A DNA stretch of 64,000 nt from NCBI RefSeq assembly GCF_003352465.1, contig NZ_CP031153.1, positions 374,001 to 438,000 on the forward strand, in the 5' to 3' direction. The stretch's first letter is position 1; the number at the start of each line of letters is the position of its first letter. The stretch comes from Kordia sp. SMS9 (GTDB lineage Bacteria > Bacteroidota > Bacteroidia > Flavobacteriales > Flavobacteriaceae). The notes beneath the pieces are model-generated. The model did no database searches and was not told the DNA's origin. It worked only from the letters and a program-made list of their open reading frames with translations. Below, in pieces: positions 53,981 through 62,602 of this stretch. The translations under genes and the position numbers were made by a program.

Positions 53981-54068
53981 ATTTAAAAAAATGTCACGTT
54001 TATATAGTAGGTTAGTTATAAATATGAAAAGAAGTCAAAAGGACTTTTTGTAACTAAATTAATGTCAA

Positions 54069-54287
54069 ATGAAAAAAAATAAAGTAAATCATCTAAAGCT
54101 TAGAAAAAGTAAAGTTTGTAAACTAAATGAAGATTTTCCGTTTAAAATTCGTGGAGGAGTATTTAGAGATTCTTGTTGGTGTTTAACTGGAACAACTAGT
54201 ATTGGAACACAAATGCCTGATGATAAACCAAATGAACCAGACCAAGATCACACAAGAGGCTGTCCATCATGGAATGTTGCTTGCTAA
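54069..54287 (+). CDS. RiPP-like precursor with GG leader and four-Cys core
   Basis: The 72-residue peptide has the leader MKKNKVNHLKLRKSKVCKLN...IRGG (GG at 29-30), matching the Bacteroidota LxLxKxxVxKLN...GG precursor pattern. The 42-residue core has four Cys (two as CWC) plus Ser/Thr, with Cys as the final residue. It is monocistronic between a terminator and a long inverted repeat; no modification enzyme is adjacent. Lanthipeptide-like or disulfide-bonded bacteriocin are the options. Confidence 0.72.
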   Translation: MKKNKVNHLKLRKSKVCKLNEDFPFKIRGGVFRDSCWCLTGTTSIGTQMPDDKPNEPDQDHTRGCPSWNVAC

Positions 54288-54336
54288 TACTTATTGATTC
54301 TTGTTTAATTATTCAGATTAATATTTTCAAGTAAGC

Positions 54337-54411
54337 TTGTCTAAGTAGTAGAAACCTAGTTAACATCATTATTTAGTTCTTCTAATAGTCTTTACTATTT
54401 AGACAACTTTT
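54337..54411 (+). terminator. Long-loop inverted repeat after the RiPP-like gene
   Basis: TTGTCTAAGTAGTA (54337-54350) and TACTATTTAGACAA (54393-54406) are 14-base arms with one wobble around 42 bases, then CTTTT. It lies between convergent transcripts and may terminate both. Confidence 0.5.
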
Positions 54412-54415
54412 GATA

Positions 54416-55057
54416 TTATAGATACAATAAACTCTGTGATTGTAATTCTTGAGATGGCATCAACTCCGCATATTTTTTTGGCTGAAGCTTTTTAAACTCC
54501 TCCTCCCAAACAATGTGAAAACCATTCCCATAACGTCCTCTAGTTTCCATCAAATAGTCTTTTACTTCCACAATTTGATCTACGATATGCATCCACTTTT
54601 GATCGCCTTTAAAGTTTCCTGTTTTTGTCACTTCAAACAAAAGAATAAAAGAAATATTCGGATACTTTTTTATGTATTTATCCTCAAATTCATGCGGCTT
54701 TATTTTGGTTCGGTCAATATAACTGTTAATTAAATCAATAAAGATATACTGAAATTCTCCCGAAGCGCATACCGAATCTAAATCTTCCAACGTATTAAAG
54801 TCCGAAGCTTCCGCATTTGGGTTTGTATGTAGCCCTGCCAACTTCCATAAATCTTGCGTGTTTTTAATAATCCCTTGATCGGCAAAATTATAAAGCACTT
54901 TTCCAAACTTAGTCAGATATGCTGCAAATTGACATGCACCTGCGGTTTTTCCGTTTTTAGGTTTTCCCGAAATCCCTAAATTCATTCGTTTGGTAGCATT
55001 GGGTAAAAAATGTTCCCAACCGCTATCAAATTGCACCGTATCAAAGTGCATGTTCAT
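54416..55057 (-). CDS. P-loop ATPase (RecA-like), probably the C-terminal part of a frameshifted fusion
   Basis: From ATG 55057 it has 213 residues with Walker A GKPKNGKT (about 31-38) and Walker B QYIFIDLINS. The same frame stays open upstream through a Lys-rich linker to an A10 tract at 55264-55273 in the end of the preceding gene. A -1 slip there would fuse it to the DUF2958-like protein, giving about 770 residues. Phage and conjugative-element RecA/DnaB-like ATPases look similar. Confidence 0.75.
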   Translation of the reverse strand: MNMHFDTVQFDSGWEHFLPNATKRMNLGISGKPKNGKTAGACQFAAYLTKFGKVLYNFADQGIIKNTQDLWKLAGLHTNPNAEASDFNTLEDLDSVCASGEFQYIFIDLINSYIDRTKIKPHEFEDKYIKKYPNISFILLFEVTKTGNFKGDQKWMHIVDQIVEVKDYLMETRGRYGNGFHIVWEEEFKKLQPKKYAELMPSQELQSQSLLYL

Positions 55058-55254
55058 CAGTTCTTTGGAAGTGAGCGTACGTTTGTTTTTTGAAACTTTC
55101 TTTTGTTTTTTTCTACCTTTAGGTTGGTTGATTCCCTGGTCTTTATCTTTAACAACTGGTGTAACATCTTGGAGTGGAAAAGTATCTTGTATCGGAACTG
55201 TATTTTGAGGAACACCTTGGTATTCTAATTCGTTAATGACAAGAACGTTAGTAC

Positions 55255-56739
55255 CTAAACCACTTTTTTTTTTACGCGAGCAACATTGCCACCATCCACA
55301 AAACGATATCCTTTATTGAGTTTCCCATCTTTTCTAAGTCCCGCACATTTGATACGATTGGTACACAAACTTCTTGCAGGAAGTGAGAGTCCAATTTGTG
55401 TGGGCTCTATTTTAGTTGTTGGTTTCTCAAGATAATCTATCAGTTCTGACTTCGCGATTAAGATTTGATGAAATAAACGATTATCCTTTGTTACTCTTCC
55501 TTTTTCTATAGCATTTTCAATTCGATTTAAAAGTCGTTCCACTTTTTCTGTATCGGGTTTTAACCCTTGTAGGGAAACAAATGATTTTAATAAGGTGATG
55601 GCATAATTTACTTTGTGACCTTTGACATAATTTTGCATCTGCTCCAATAGTTTTTTATCAGTAAAATCAATATTTGCATCACTTTTAGTTGGATTTACTG
55701 CTTTGAATAGTGCTACTACTTTTTTATTGATTTTCGTAAACAAATCAGCATCCGCACTCGTTTTACGAATAGAGCGTTCTAAAGGTGCTTTTTGAAATGC
55801 TGTGTAGAGTAATTGTATTTTTCTGAAGGTTGTTGTTTTGTGGAGTCTTATAAGATTGTAAAAACGTCTTATGAGCCTGTACTCGGTTGAGAAATGATCT
55901 ACCGTTTTAATATCTACTACTTTCTGTATCGCTTTAGAATTTGGTTTTGATTTTTTAGCAGGTGCTTTGCCAGCAGACTTTGTATTGTTAGTAGTCGGTT
56001 TTGGATATGCTTTGGGATATCTTTTATATAGAATATTTTCTAGTGTATCCTTTTTAAAATGAAAATCAAGTTCTATAAATCCAATTCTAGCATTTCTTTC
56101 TTCCGTTAATTCATCAATAGAGAAATAACCCGCTTCAGCATCTTGTGTATTTCCATTGAGAATAATATATCCAAAAAGCAGATTATTTTCTTCCACGATA
56201 TCAACAATATACCAATCAGTGTTTCCATGGTAATAATGGGCATGAACACTACTTTTTTCGATGGACTCACCTTGTGATTTTTTCGGTATTTCTTCGAGTT
56301 GCTTTTCTACTTTAGTGATGATTTTGTCAAACTCACTATTATCCATCTGCACAAGTGCCTTTTTTTGATTGTAGGGTACAAGTTTCTTAAAATATGTAGT
56401 CAAGCGAATTTGCTCGTAAGTACTTAGGCGCTCATCTTGCTTTTCTTCTTGGATAGTACCTTTTGAAGCTTGCTTGTTTTTAACAGGACGCTTTTCTTTT
56501 TTTGAAGTCGAAGCTGTACTACTTTTTTTTCGAGTCGTTTTCTGTTTTGCTGCTTTGTTAATTTCAGCTAAAAAAATAGTTATTTCTGTTTCGATTTCCT
56601 TGACATCTAAAGATTCGGGAACATCAATAGCCGTTTGCATGAGTAACTCTATATCTTTTATATTCGCTTTGGTTACTTCACTTATCTTTGACCAATCAAT
56701 TTGATCTTTTTTTTCAAAATAGTTTTGTAGTGTAATCAT
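55255..56739 (-). CDS. DUF2958-containing polyvalent-type protein of a mobile element
   Basis: The 494-residue protein has a Lys-rich N-terminal linker (about 60-100), then a domain around 160-230 (DWYIVDIVEENNLLFGYIILNG ... AGYFSIDEL) that matches the DUF2958 pattern of phage and conjugative-element proteins, then helical regions. It ends in ...VARVKKKVV after an A10 run. It begins 13 bases after the helicase stop. Polyvalent proteins of mobile elements often combine such domains. Confidence 0.75.
   Translation of the reverse strand: MITLQNYFEKKDQIDWSKISEVTKANIKDIELLMQTAIDVPESLDVKEIETEITIFLAEINKAAKQKTTRKKSSTASTSKKEKRPVKNKQASKGTIQEEKQDERLSTYEQIRLTTYFKKLVPYNQKKALVQMDNSEFDKIITKVEKQLEEIPKKSQGESIEKSSVHAHYYHGNTDWYIVDIVEENNLLFGYIILNGNTQDAEAGYFSIDELTEERNARIGFIELDFHFKKDTLENILYKRYPKAYPKPTTNNTKSAGKAPAKKSKPNSKAIQKVVDIKTVDHFSTEYRLIRRFYNLIRLHKTTTFRKIQLLYTAFQKAPLERSIRKTSADADLFTKINKKVVALFKAVNPTKSDANIDFTDKKLLEQMQNYVKGHKVNYAITLLKSFVSLQGLKPDTEKVERLLNRIENAIEKGRVTKDNRLFHQILIAKSELIDYLEKPTTKIEPTQIGLSLPARSLCTNRIKCAGLRKDGKLNKGYRFVDGGNVARVKKKVV
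55264..55273 (-). other. A10 slippery run at the DUF2958/ATPase junction
   Basis: On the coding (minus) strand ten A residues occur in the frame GTA-AAA-AAA-AAA-GTG, two codons before the stop. A one-base backward slip enters the frame of the downstream ATPase. Confidence 0.7.
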
Positions 56740-56752
56740 CGGATTGTGTGTT

Positions 56753-58102
56753 TTATGCTGCTCTTTTTCGTTTTAATTGTATGGCGATTGCTTTAGCTTT
56801 AGCAATTTTTATTCGTTTTACTTTCGCTGCTAATTTTGGATTTTCTTTATCAGGAATAGCACAGGTGTTTTGCTTTACTTCGTTGAATTTATAGCTGAGT
56901 AAATGATTAAGGGATTCAAATTCCTTTACTCTAGTTTCAAGATCAGCACCAACTACGGAAAGCTTTTGTTTTTCTTCAATGATTTTCGCTTCTAGCTTGT
57001 CTTGAAACTCCTTTGTGGAGAGTTCTTCATATTCTTTTTCAGTTGCTTGCAATTCTTGTTGAAACTTCTCTAATATATCAGCCGTTTTCATGTTTTTCTC
57101 ATACCCTTTTGAGGTAAACACTCTTTCAATTTTACCAAGTTTCGAAGCGGTTTCTTTAAAGTCATTAAAATAGGTTGGGTAGCCATAAAAATTAAGTAGC
57201 CTATAATATTTTGGAAGTGTTTGAATAAGCAGCGTAGCATCAAAATTATTGGTGAGACTGATAAGCTGCTCTTGTAATTCTTGCAGACGTTTCACCTTTT
57301 TCTGTGCAGCTTGCGGTAAATCTTCTATGTTGATATCAACTAGTTGATAAAAATATACTGTACGAACCGTGGTGGCATGTACCTCAAAATCTTGCAGGTT
57401 ATTAAGTGCTAATTGAATGTCTTTTTGGACTCTTTCTTTTTGAAGTGCATATTTTTCTTTTAAATCGTCATACGTCTTGACATCTGCAATTCGCTTATTT
57501 AAAAAACTAATTTTCGATTGCAAATCATAAGCCATTTCTTTGAGTTCAAATCGCAAAAGTACCTTTGTATCAGTGATAAGCGCATATTTGATTTCATTGG
57601 GATTTAAACTTTCTTCATCCAAAACGTTTCCGCGATCAGATTTGTTCCAAATATCATTGATACGCGCGGTTTTCTCCTCTAGTTTTTGAAAAACAAATAT
57701 ATCCATGCTATTCTCCATCAGTGGCATGGTGACTCTGACAAATGCATTTTCATTTTTTTGTCGCCAAATACGCCCCTCAACTTGACGCAAGTCCGTAGGA
57801 TTCCAATCGGGATATAGGTTGTATAAATCTGTCGCTTTTTTTTGTAGATTGATTCCCTCTCTTATGGTGCTTGTTCCAATAATTACTTTGCAAACGCCCT
57901 CATTAAAAGCTTGTTTTATTTTTTCTTTTTTAGCTTCAGATATACCGCCAGTGATGAATTCTACTTCATCTACTTTTTTTCTCGAATTGCTTTTTAAAGG
58001 TCTGTCTTTTTTAAAACCCAAAACCACTTCTAAATATTCTTTGATATAGGGGAAAAAATCTTTTCCACGATTTAGATAAATCACTTGTCCTATCATCGGC
58101 AA
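56753..58102 (-). CDS. SNF2-type helicase, C-terminal half (after in-frame TAG)
   Basis: It has helicase C-terminal motifs (VIIGTSTIREGINLQ, WNPTDLRQVEGRIWRQ) followed by a long coiled-coil-rich tail, and ends in the basic tag IKIAKAKAIAIQLKRKR. It is in the same frame as the N-terminal half at 58118-60313. Only a TAG at 58118-58120 and five codons separate them. TTG at 58100-58102 could restart translation; otherwise this is one gene with a nonsense codon. Confidence 0.8.
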   Translation of the reverse strand: MPMIGQVIYLNRGKDFFPYIKEYLEVVLGFKKDRPLKSNSRKKVDEVEFITGGISEAKKEKIKQAFNEGVCKVIIGTSTIREGINLQKKATDLYNLYPDWNPTDLRQVEGRIWRQKNENAFVRVTMPLMENSMDIFVFQKLEEKTARINDIWNKSDRGNVLDEESLNPNEIKYALITDTKVLLRFELKEMAYDLQSKISFLNKRIADVKTYDDLKEKYALQKERVQKDIQLALNNLQDFEVHATTVRTVYFYQLVDINIEDLPQAAQKKVKRLQELQEQLISLTNNFDATLLIQTLPKYYRLLNFYGYPTYFNDFKETASKLGKIERVFTSKGYEKNMKTADILEKFQQELQATEKEYEELSTKEFQDKLEAKIIEEKQKLSVVGADLETRVKEFESLNHLLSYKFNEVKQNTCAIPDKENPKLAAKVKRIKIAKAKAIAIQLKRKRAA

Positions 58103-58117
58103 GTTTCTTTTCTCATG

Positions 58118-60313
58118 CTATTTCTTCACGCTCGCGATACATTCCATAGTATATTTGATTTTTGGCGCGCTATCTATAAAATCGACAAAGTCTTTTGGAA
58201 CTCCTTCATTCAAATATGGACTTACAGCATTGTTTAAACTCTTACTTAAAAGACGTAATAATCTGTTAGGATCACTTCTTGTAGCACCTAAAGAAGCATC
58301 TTCATTAAAGCCTAACTGATTCATAGACTGTTTGGGTGTCATCTTTAAATACGTAAGTAGCTGCTTATCTTTTGGAAGTTTTTGAAGTCCTTTTTCAGTT
58401 TGCTGTGAGGTTTTAGGTAAATTTATCTTGCATGGACGCGGTATGTTGGCTTCTTCACCTGTCTTGTAATTAATGTGTGAATTAATGAGTTTTTGAAGTG
58501 ACACACGATTGTTAAAACTCTTTACAATGTTTTTAGATTGTATTTCCCCGTCAATGGTGATAACATTATCAGTAGTTTCTTGTATGTACTGCTCAAAAAA
58601 GGAACGGATATTTAAAATTCCCCAACTACGCATATACTCATAAGCTACTAAAGATAACATCGAGTATATTTCCATCGGACTATTGGTAAATGGTGTCGCG
58701 GTAAGGAGCATTACATTTCTACCAAAGGTGCGCTGAATGTAATTACACAAAAAGAATGCTTTGATTCCTCGATTCGAGGGTGTTCCTCCTGTGATGTGAA
58801 ATTGCTTTCCATTTTTTTGATCGCCTTTGACCTCAGAAAAAATATTTTTAAAATTGTGCGCTTCATCAATGACGATATAATCTATTCCTAAATCTTCAAT
58901 ATCAGCAATAGTACTCATGAGTCCTACACCAATAATTCCACGGATTCTCTCATAATCTTTTTCGATATTACGCTTACTTATGTCTGTATTTTGAGATAAA
59001 ATATTAGCAAGTTGTTCAAAATGTGCATCCTGTGTACGTTCATTAAAACCAATTTTTTCTAGTCCTTTGTATGTGACCAGTGTAATAGAGTTTTCGGGCA
59101 CTTTTTTGGAAAGATCAAGGTGCTTGTAGTCTACTCCTAGATTGAACCATTTATTTACAGTAATTCCTGTGCCTGTTAAAATTCCTTGCATAGTATCGCT
59201 TGTTCCTAGCATTTCTTTAAGCCAATTGGCATAGGTTGGATTGGGAACTACAATCATTGGGCGTTTACATTTTCCATTTAAAATCGCCGAAGCTGTTTCA
59301 ATAATTGCGGTAATGGTTTTTCCAACGCCCACATCATAAGCAATTACTCCAGAACCGATGAGTTCCATAAAAGCAATCCCCTCACGCTGTGCAGCTCTGA
59401 TATCTAAATCCAAGCCCATAAACTTTTTTGAAACTTCAATACCGACAGGAATTTTATGATGCTGTAAAGGTGCAATAGCATTGTAATTACTATTATAATG
59501 TGCATCTATTCGTAATTGATCGGTTATAGTAAGGGCAGTATGTAAAAACTCTTTAAAAAGTCGCTCTGCTTCATTGCGCGTAATTTTCTTTAGCTCGCGC
59601 CATGCAATTTTTTCTATGTCCATCGGTTTACGACTTTTTTGCAAGTAGTAACTCTTTATCTCAAAGGCATTGGTGTTTTTTATAAATTCATCGTCTAAAG
59701 CTTCAAGCCATTTAATATACGCCCCGCGTAAAGTAGTTTCTTCAGAAATCAGTACGCCCGATTCAATTTTTAAAGCACTAATTTTAAATTCATTGGTAAA
59801 TCTTGCTATGGATAAAATTACAGGGCGTTCACTCTCAATCGGGTTTTGAATAGATAGTGCAGCAGGTTTATTCGCTTCCAGTATTTCCAAACTATTAACA
59901 AATACGGCTTCGCCATGATTATCAATAATAGTGCTGCGCATTTGTTCAAGCTTGCTTATTTTGGTATAGATGTTTCCAAAAACAAATACAGGATAGGGAA
60001 CATACGTTTTAAGTACAGGATCAATAAATAGAAAACCTTTGGCTACAAAGTATGTGAGCCGTTCGTGTGTCATATCCACATGGTAGGCTTTCCAATTCTC
60101 CATAGGAATACCGTTTTGTCTGCGATACCATACCCACGCTTGAATTTCTTCTTTGGAAATACCAACATTGTGTTTGGCTATACTTTCTTCAATAGAATAG
60201 GTAGGCGCACTTGGTTTTCCAAGTCCTACACTGATAAGTCGTTTGAGTTTGCCCTTTGAAGCTTCCACAAGAGCAAGCGTATCTTTATAGAGTGTTCCTT
60301 TATATACGTTCAT
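58118..60313 (-). CDS. SNF2-type helicase, N-terminal half (ends at TAG)
   Basis: The 731-residue protein has an N-terminal accessory region (about 1-300), then helicase motifs: Walker A YDVGVGKT, motif II DEAHNFKN and motif III LLTATPF. The C-terminal helicase lobe is missing here and continues in the same frame after the TAG. The start overlaps the end of the 78-residue gene by 14 bases. Such helicases act with a methyltransferase in mobile-element DarB-like proteins. Confidence 0.85.
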   Translation of the reverse strand: MNVYKGTLYKDTLALVEASKGKLKRLISVGLGKPSAPTYSIEESIAKHNVGISKEEIQAWVWYRRQNGIPMENWKAYHVDMTHERLTYFVAKGFLFIDPVLKTYVPYPVFVFGNIYTKISKLEQMRSTIIDNHGEAVFVNSLEILEANKPAALSIQNPIESERPVILSIARFTNEFKISALKIESGVLISEETTLRGAYIKWLEALDDEFIKNTNAFEIKSYYLQKSRKPMDIEKIAWRELKKITRNEAERLFKEFLHTALTITDQLRIDAHYNSNYNAIAPLQHHKIPVGIEVSKKFMGLDLDIRAAQREGIAFMELIGSGVIAYDVGVGKTITAIIETASAILNGKCKRPMIVVPNPTYANWLKEMLGTSDTMQGILTGTGITVNKWFNLGVDYKHLDLSKKVPENSITLVTYKGLEKIGFNERTQDAHFEQLANILSQNTDISKRNIEKDYERIRGIIGVGLMSTIADIEDLGIDYIVIDEAHNFKNIFSEVKGDQKNGKQFHITGGTPSNRGIKAFFLCNYIQRTFGRNVMLLTATPFTNSPMEIYSMLSLVAYEYMRSWGILNIRSFFEQYIQETTDNVITIDGEIQSKNIVKSFNNRVSLQKLINSHINYKTGEEANIPRPCKINLPKTSQQTEKGLQKLPKDKQLLTYLKMTPKQSMNQLGFNEDASLGATRSDPNRLLRLLSKSLNNAVSPYLNEGVPKDFVDFIDSAPKIKYTMECIASVKK

Positions 60314-60536
60314 TTCTTTTTCTTTTTAATTGTAAGGCAATGGCTTTTGCTTTGGCTATTTTAATTCTTTGCGTATTGGTTTGTGTTTTAATTCCTGTTA
60401 CTCTAAGTACATCTTCTTTTGTTCCTTTGACCATCACTGGAAAGTATAGTGAAGTGGTTAGGTATTCTTCACCTGCGATTTTTTGTGGATACTTTTTAAA
60501 CCAATTATTATCACTTGTAATACCAACAAAATCCAT
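60300..60536 (-). CDS. Small protein ending in the same basic tag as the helicase
   Basis: In this 78-residue protein the first ~50 residues have no recognised fold. The C-terminus is IKIAKAKAIALQLKRKR, nearly identical to the end of the helicase. It directly abuts the upstream gene (stop and start adjacent) and overlaps the helicase start. The tag may be a targeting or packaging signal (inference). Confidence 0.65.
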   Translation of the reverse strand: MDFVGITSDNNWFKKYPQKIAGEEYLTTSLYFPVMVKGTKEDVLRVTGIKTQTNTQRIKIAKAKAIALQLKRKRNERI

Positions 60537-60728
60537 TTATAAGCTATTTTCAATATGAACTATACAGGCACTTGCAGTCATATTTTCACTGATCATCATT
60601 CGGATGATTTGATCTTCAATATTTTTATATCCTTGCTGCTCACTGATGGCTAGATATACATTTGGTGCATTTTCAGTGGTAACTGCCCTTAGTGCATTTT
60701 GTATGTGTGTTCTAAGTTGTGTAATCAT
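60537..60728 (-). CDS. Hypothetical 63-residue protein
   Basis: This small mixed alpha/beta protein (NVYLAISEQQGYKNIEDQIIRMMI) overlaps the methyltransferase stop by 4 bases and abuts the next start, so it is translationally coupled in the element operon. Function not recognised. Confidence 0.6.
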   Translation of the reverse strand: MITQLRTHIQNALRAVTTENAPNVYLAISEQQGYKNIEDQIIRMMISENMTASACIVHIENSL

Positions 60729-61429
60729 TTTCGTTTGAGTATTATAATATCGGTAGGAACTTGTGTATGTTTAAATACTTTAGGCATTCGGTAGGCATCA
60801 ACAAATTCAGCAAGCTGACCGATGCGTTGTTTTTCTTTTGTGTAGGTATCTTTATTTCGTAAAAATGAAGATGCAGTGATAAATACCAACAAGCCATCTT
60901 TTTTTAATAGCTCTAAACATTTGTACATAAAAAATTGTTCAACTTGTTTAAATTTTAAAGACTTGAAATACGGAGCGTACATTCCTAGATACTTTCCGTA
61001 AGGTGGATTGCCAATGACCAAATCAAACGGTGCAGCTTCAAGCCAGGTAATCTTGTTTTTTAGTTTACTTCTAAAACGTGGCGGTTGTAAAAAAGCCGTT
61101 TCAAAATATTGATTATAAATAGTAGTTTTTGGACTTCTTTTTTGTGCAATTTTATAATTAAGGGTATCGAGTTCAAAGGCAGTTGCATTTTGTGGATTGT
61201 CCAACACGGTTAAAAAGTTCCCTGTTCCGCAGGCAGGTTCTAACACGTTACCATTTGTATCAAAACCATAACGAATGGCTAGTTTATACATTACTTCACA
61301 AAGCCAAATAGGGGTGAAAAACGAATACAAAAGATTTTGATTCTCTTTTGGCTCATAGCTTTCTAAAATAGCTATATCAGTATTGGAAAGTGTTTGTTTT
61401 GATAGTATGTTTTCGATTTTTTGATTCAT
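60725..61429 (-). CDS. N-6 adenine DNA methyltransferase
   Basis: The 234-residue protein has the SAM-binding motif I LEPACGTGNFL (about 65-75) and catalytic motif IV GNPPYG (about 135-140). No target-recognition domain is present, so it is small for an independent restriction methylase. Together with the helicase downstream it resembles the two halves of DarB-like antirestriction proteins encoded by mobile elements. Confidence 0.87.
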   Translation of the reverse strand: MNQKIENILSKQTLSNTDIAILESYEPKENQNLLYSFFTPIWLCEVMYKLAIRYGFDTNGNVLEPACGTGNFLTVLDNPQNATAFELDTLNYKIAQKRSPKTTIYNQYFETAFLQPPRFRSKLKNKITWLEAAPFDLVIGNPPYGKYLGMYAPYFKSLKFKQVEQFFMYKCLELLKKDGLLVFITASSFLRNKDTYTKEKQRIGQLAEFVDAYRMPKVFKHTQVPTDIIILKRK

Positions 61430-61525
61430 TTTTAAATACTTATAATTTATAAATATCGAGAGGTATTACTTTTTTAATAAATTCACTTTTCCTACTTTTA
61501 TTGTATAAACTTTAAAACAAAAGAC

Positions 61526-61708
61526 ATGAAAAAAAAGAAGCTTAAATTATTGAAATTGAACAAAAAGTCAATATGTAATTTTGAACAAAAAGTCAATGGA
61601 GGAAAAGCATATCCGACCTTCCAAGATAATTCAGTATGTAATTTTTGTGAAACTGAGTTAATTTGTTCTTCTTGGTGGGGAGGTCAGTTATGTAAACCAT
61701 GTGATTGA
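61526..61708 (+). CDS. RiPP-like precursor with GG leader and five-Cys core
   Basis: The 60-residue peptide has the leader MKKKKLKLLKLNKKSICNFE..VNGG (GG at 25-26), a good match to the Bacteroidota GG-type precursor pattern. The 34-residue core has five Cys (VCNFC, ELIC, QLC, KPC) and SSWWGG. It lies on the plus strand inside a minus-strand operon, with its own strong terminator, so it is a self-contained cassette. No modification enzyme is adjacent. Confidence 0.75.
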   Translation: MKKKKLKLLKLNKKSICNFEQKVNGGKAYPTFQDNSVCNFCETELICSSWWGGQLCKPCD

Positions 61709-61727
61709 CAAATAAAAAAAGACTTTT

Positions 61728-61754
61728 AAGCGAACTAAAAGTTCGCTTTTTTTT
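61728..61754 (+). terminator. Rho-independent terminator of the RiPP-like gene
   Basis: AAGCGAACT-AAA-AGTTCGCTT forms a perfect 9-bp stem followed by a run of T, 19 bases after the stop. Confidence 0.88.
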
Positions 61755-62220
61755 ATGTCCAGACTTTAAACTCTTTTCCAAAGGCTTTGATTGTGATTTG
61801 ATACTGTAAATTATTAGTTGTGATTAATTCAATGATGGTGTCTAGTTTATCAATAAGTCTGTAGGTTGCTAGTTCCACCTGTATATTTTCAATTAAAAAA
61901 CTACCATTAGCAGGTAACTCAATGGCTGAAATATCTGTCTTAATATCAGCAAGTAAAACAGCGTCGAGTGTAAAGACTTTAATTTCTGTAATCTCAATGA
62001 GCGAACCTGTGGTAAACCCTAAATCATAATGGGTTTGATTTAAAAGTTGTAAATCAAAGGTAAAGCTGAACTTTTCCAAACTCACTTTAACATTTTTAAT
62101 ATGTTTAGGGTGTACGACTAATTTTTCTATAATTGCCGCCGCAGCTTTGTATTTTTTTATGGAATAGCATCCAACTGCAAGTAGGCTAATCATTGTTATA
62201 GCTACTATTCTTTTTTTCAT
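61753..62220 (-). CDS. Small lipoprotein, LEA14-like
   Basis: The 155-residue protein has a lipobox (LAVGC, Cys18) and a beta-sandwich of the late-embryogenesis-abundant (LEA14/WHy) type, judged from the alternating strand pattern and Leu-Leu-Asn (QLLNQTHYDLGF). It is part of the element's envelope-protein block. Function unknown. Confidence 0.65.
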   Translation of the reverse strand: MKKRIVAITMISLLAVGCYSIKKYKAAAAIIEKLVVHPKHIKNVKVSLEKFSFTFDLQLLNQTHYDLGFTTGSLIEITEIKVFTLDAVLLADIKTDISAIELPANGSFLIENIQVELATYRLIDKLDTIIELITTNNLQYQITIKAFGKEFKVWT

Positions 62221-62230
62221 CTGTTTTTTA

Positions 62231-62602
62231 TTAAAAATTATTGACTAAAAACTCTATATTGATTTCTTTAATCTCTTTGGATGCTATGGTGAATTCCTTT
62301 GTTAAAACCACATCTTTTCGAAACTCAATCGTGTAGCTTTTCGGGGCATTGATTGCATCAAAAATGTAAATTCCCTCATCACTAGTTAGGTTAAATGCTA
62401 CCAGTGTATTTTCATCAAATACAGTGATATTTACATCTCTTATGTTTCGTACTTCATCAGAGTTGATATTTCGCTCTGTGACTTTGCCATAAATACCACC
62501 TTGTCCATCCTGTAAATTGAAACTTGGAATTGTATCTACGGGTGTGGGTATTGTATTGTCATTACTAGATTGTGATTGCTTTTTATTTTTTACACCGATC
62601 AT
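62231..62602 (-). CDS. Carboxypeptidase-regulatory-like domain protein
   Basis: In this 123-residue protein residues ~35-120 fit a CarboxypepD_reg-like beta-sandwich (GGIYGKVTERN ... NLTSDEGIYIFDAI). There is no signal peptide. Its start overlaps the transglycosylase stop by 4 bases, so the genes are coupled. It is probably a structural partner in the same assembly. Confidence 0.65.
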   Translation of the reverse strand: MIGVKNKKQSQSSNDNTIPTPVDTIPSFNLQDGQGGIYGKVTERNINSDEVRNIRDVNITVFDENTLVAFNLTSDEGIYIFDAINAPKSYTIEFRKDVVLTKEFTIASKEIKEINIEFLVNNF

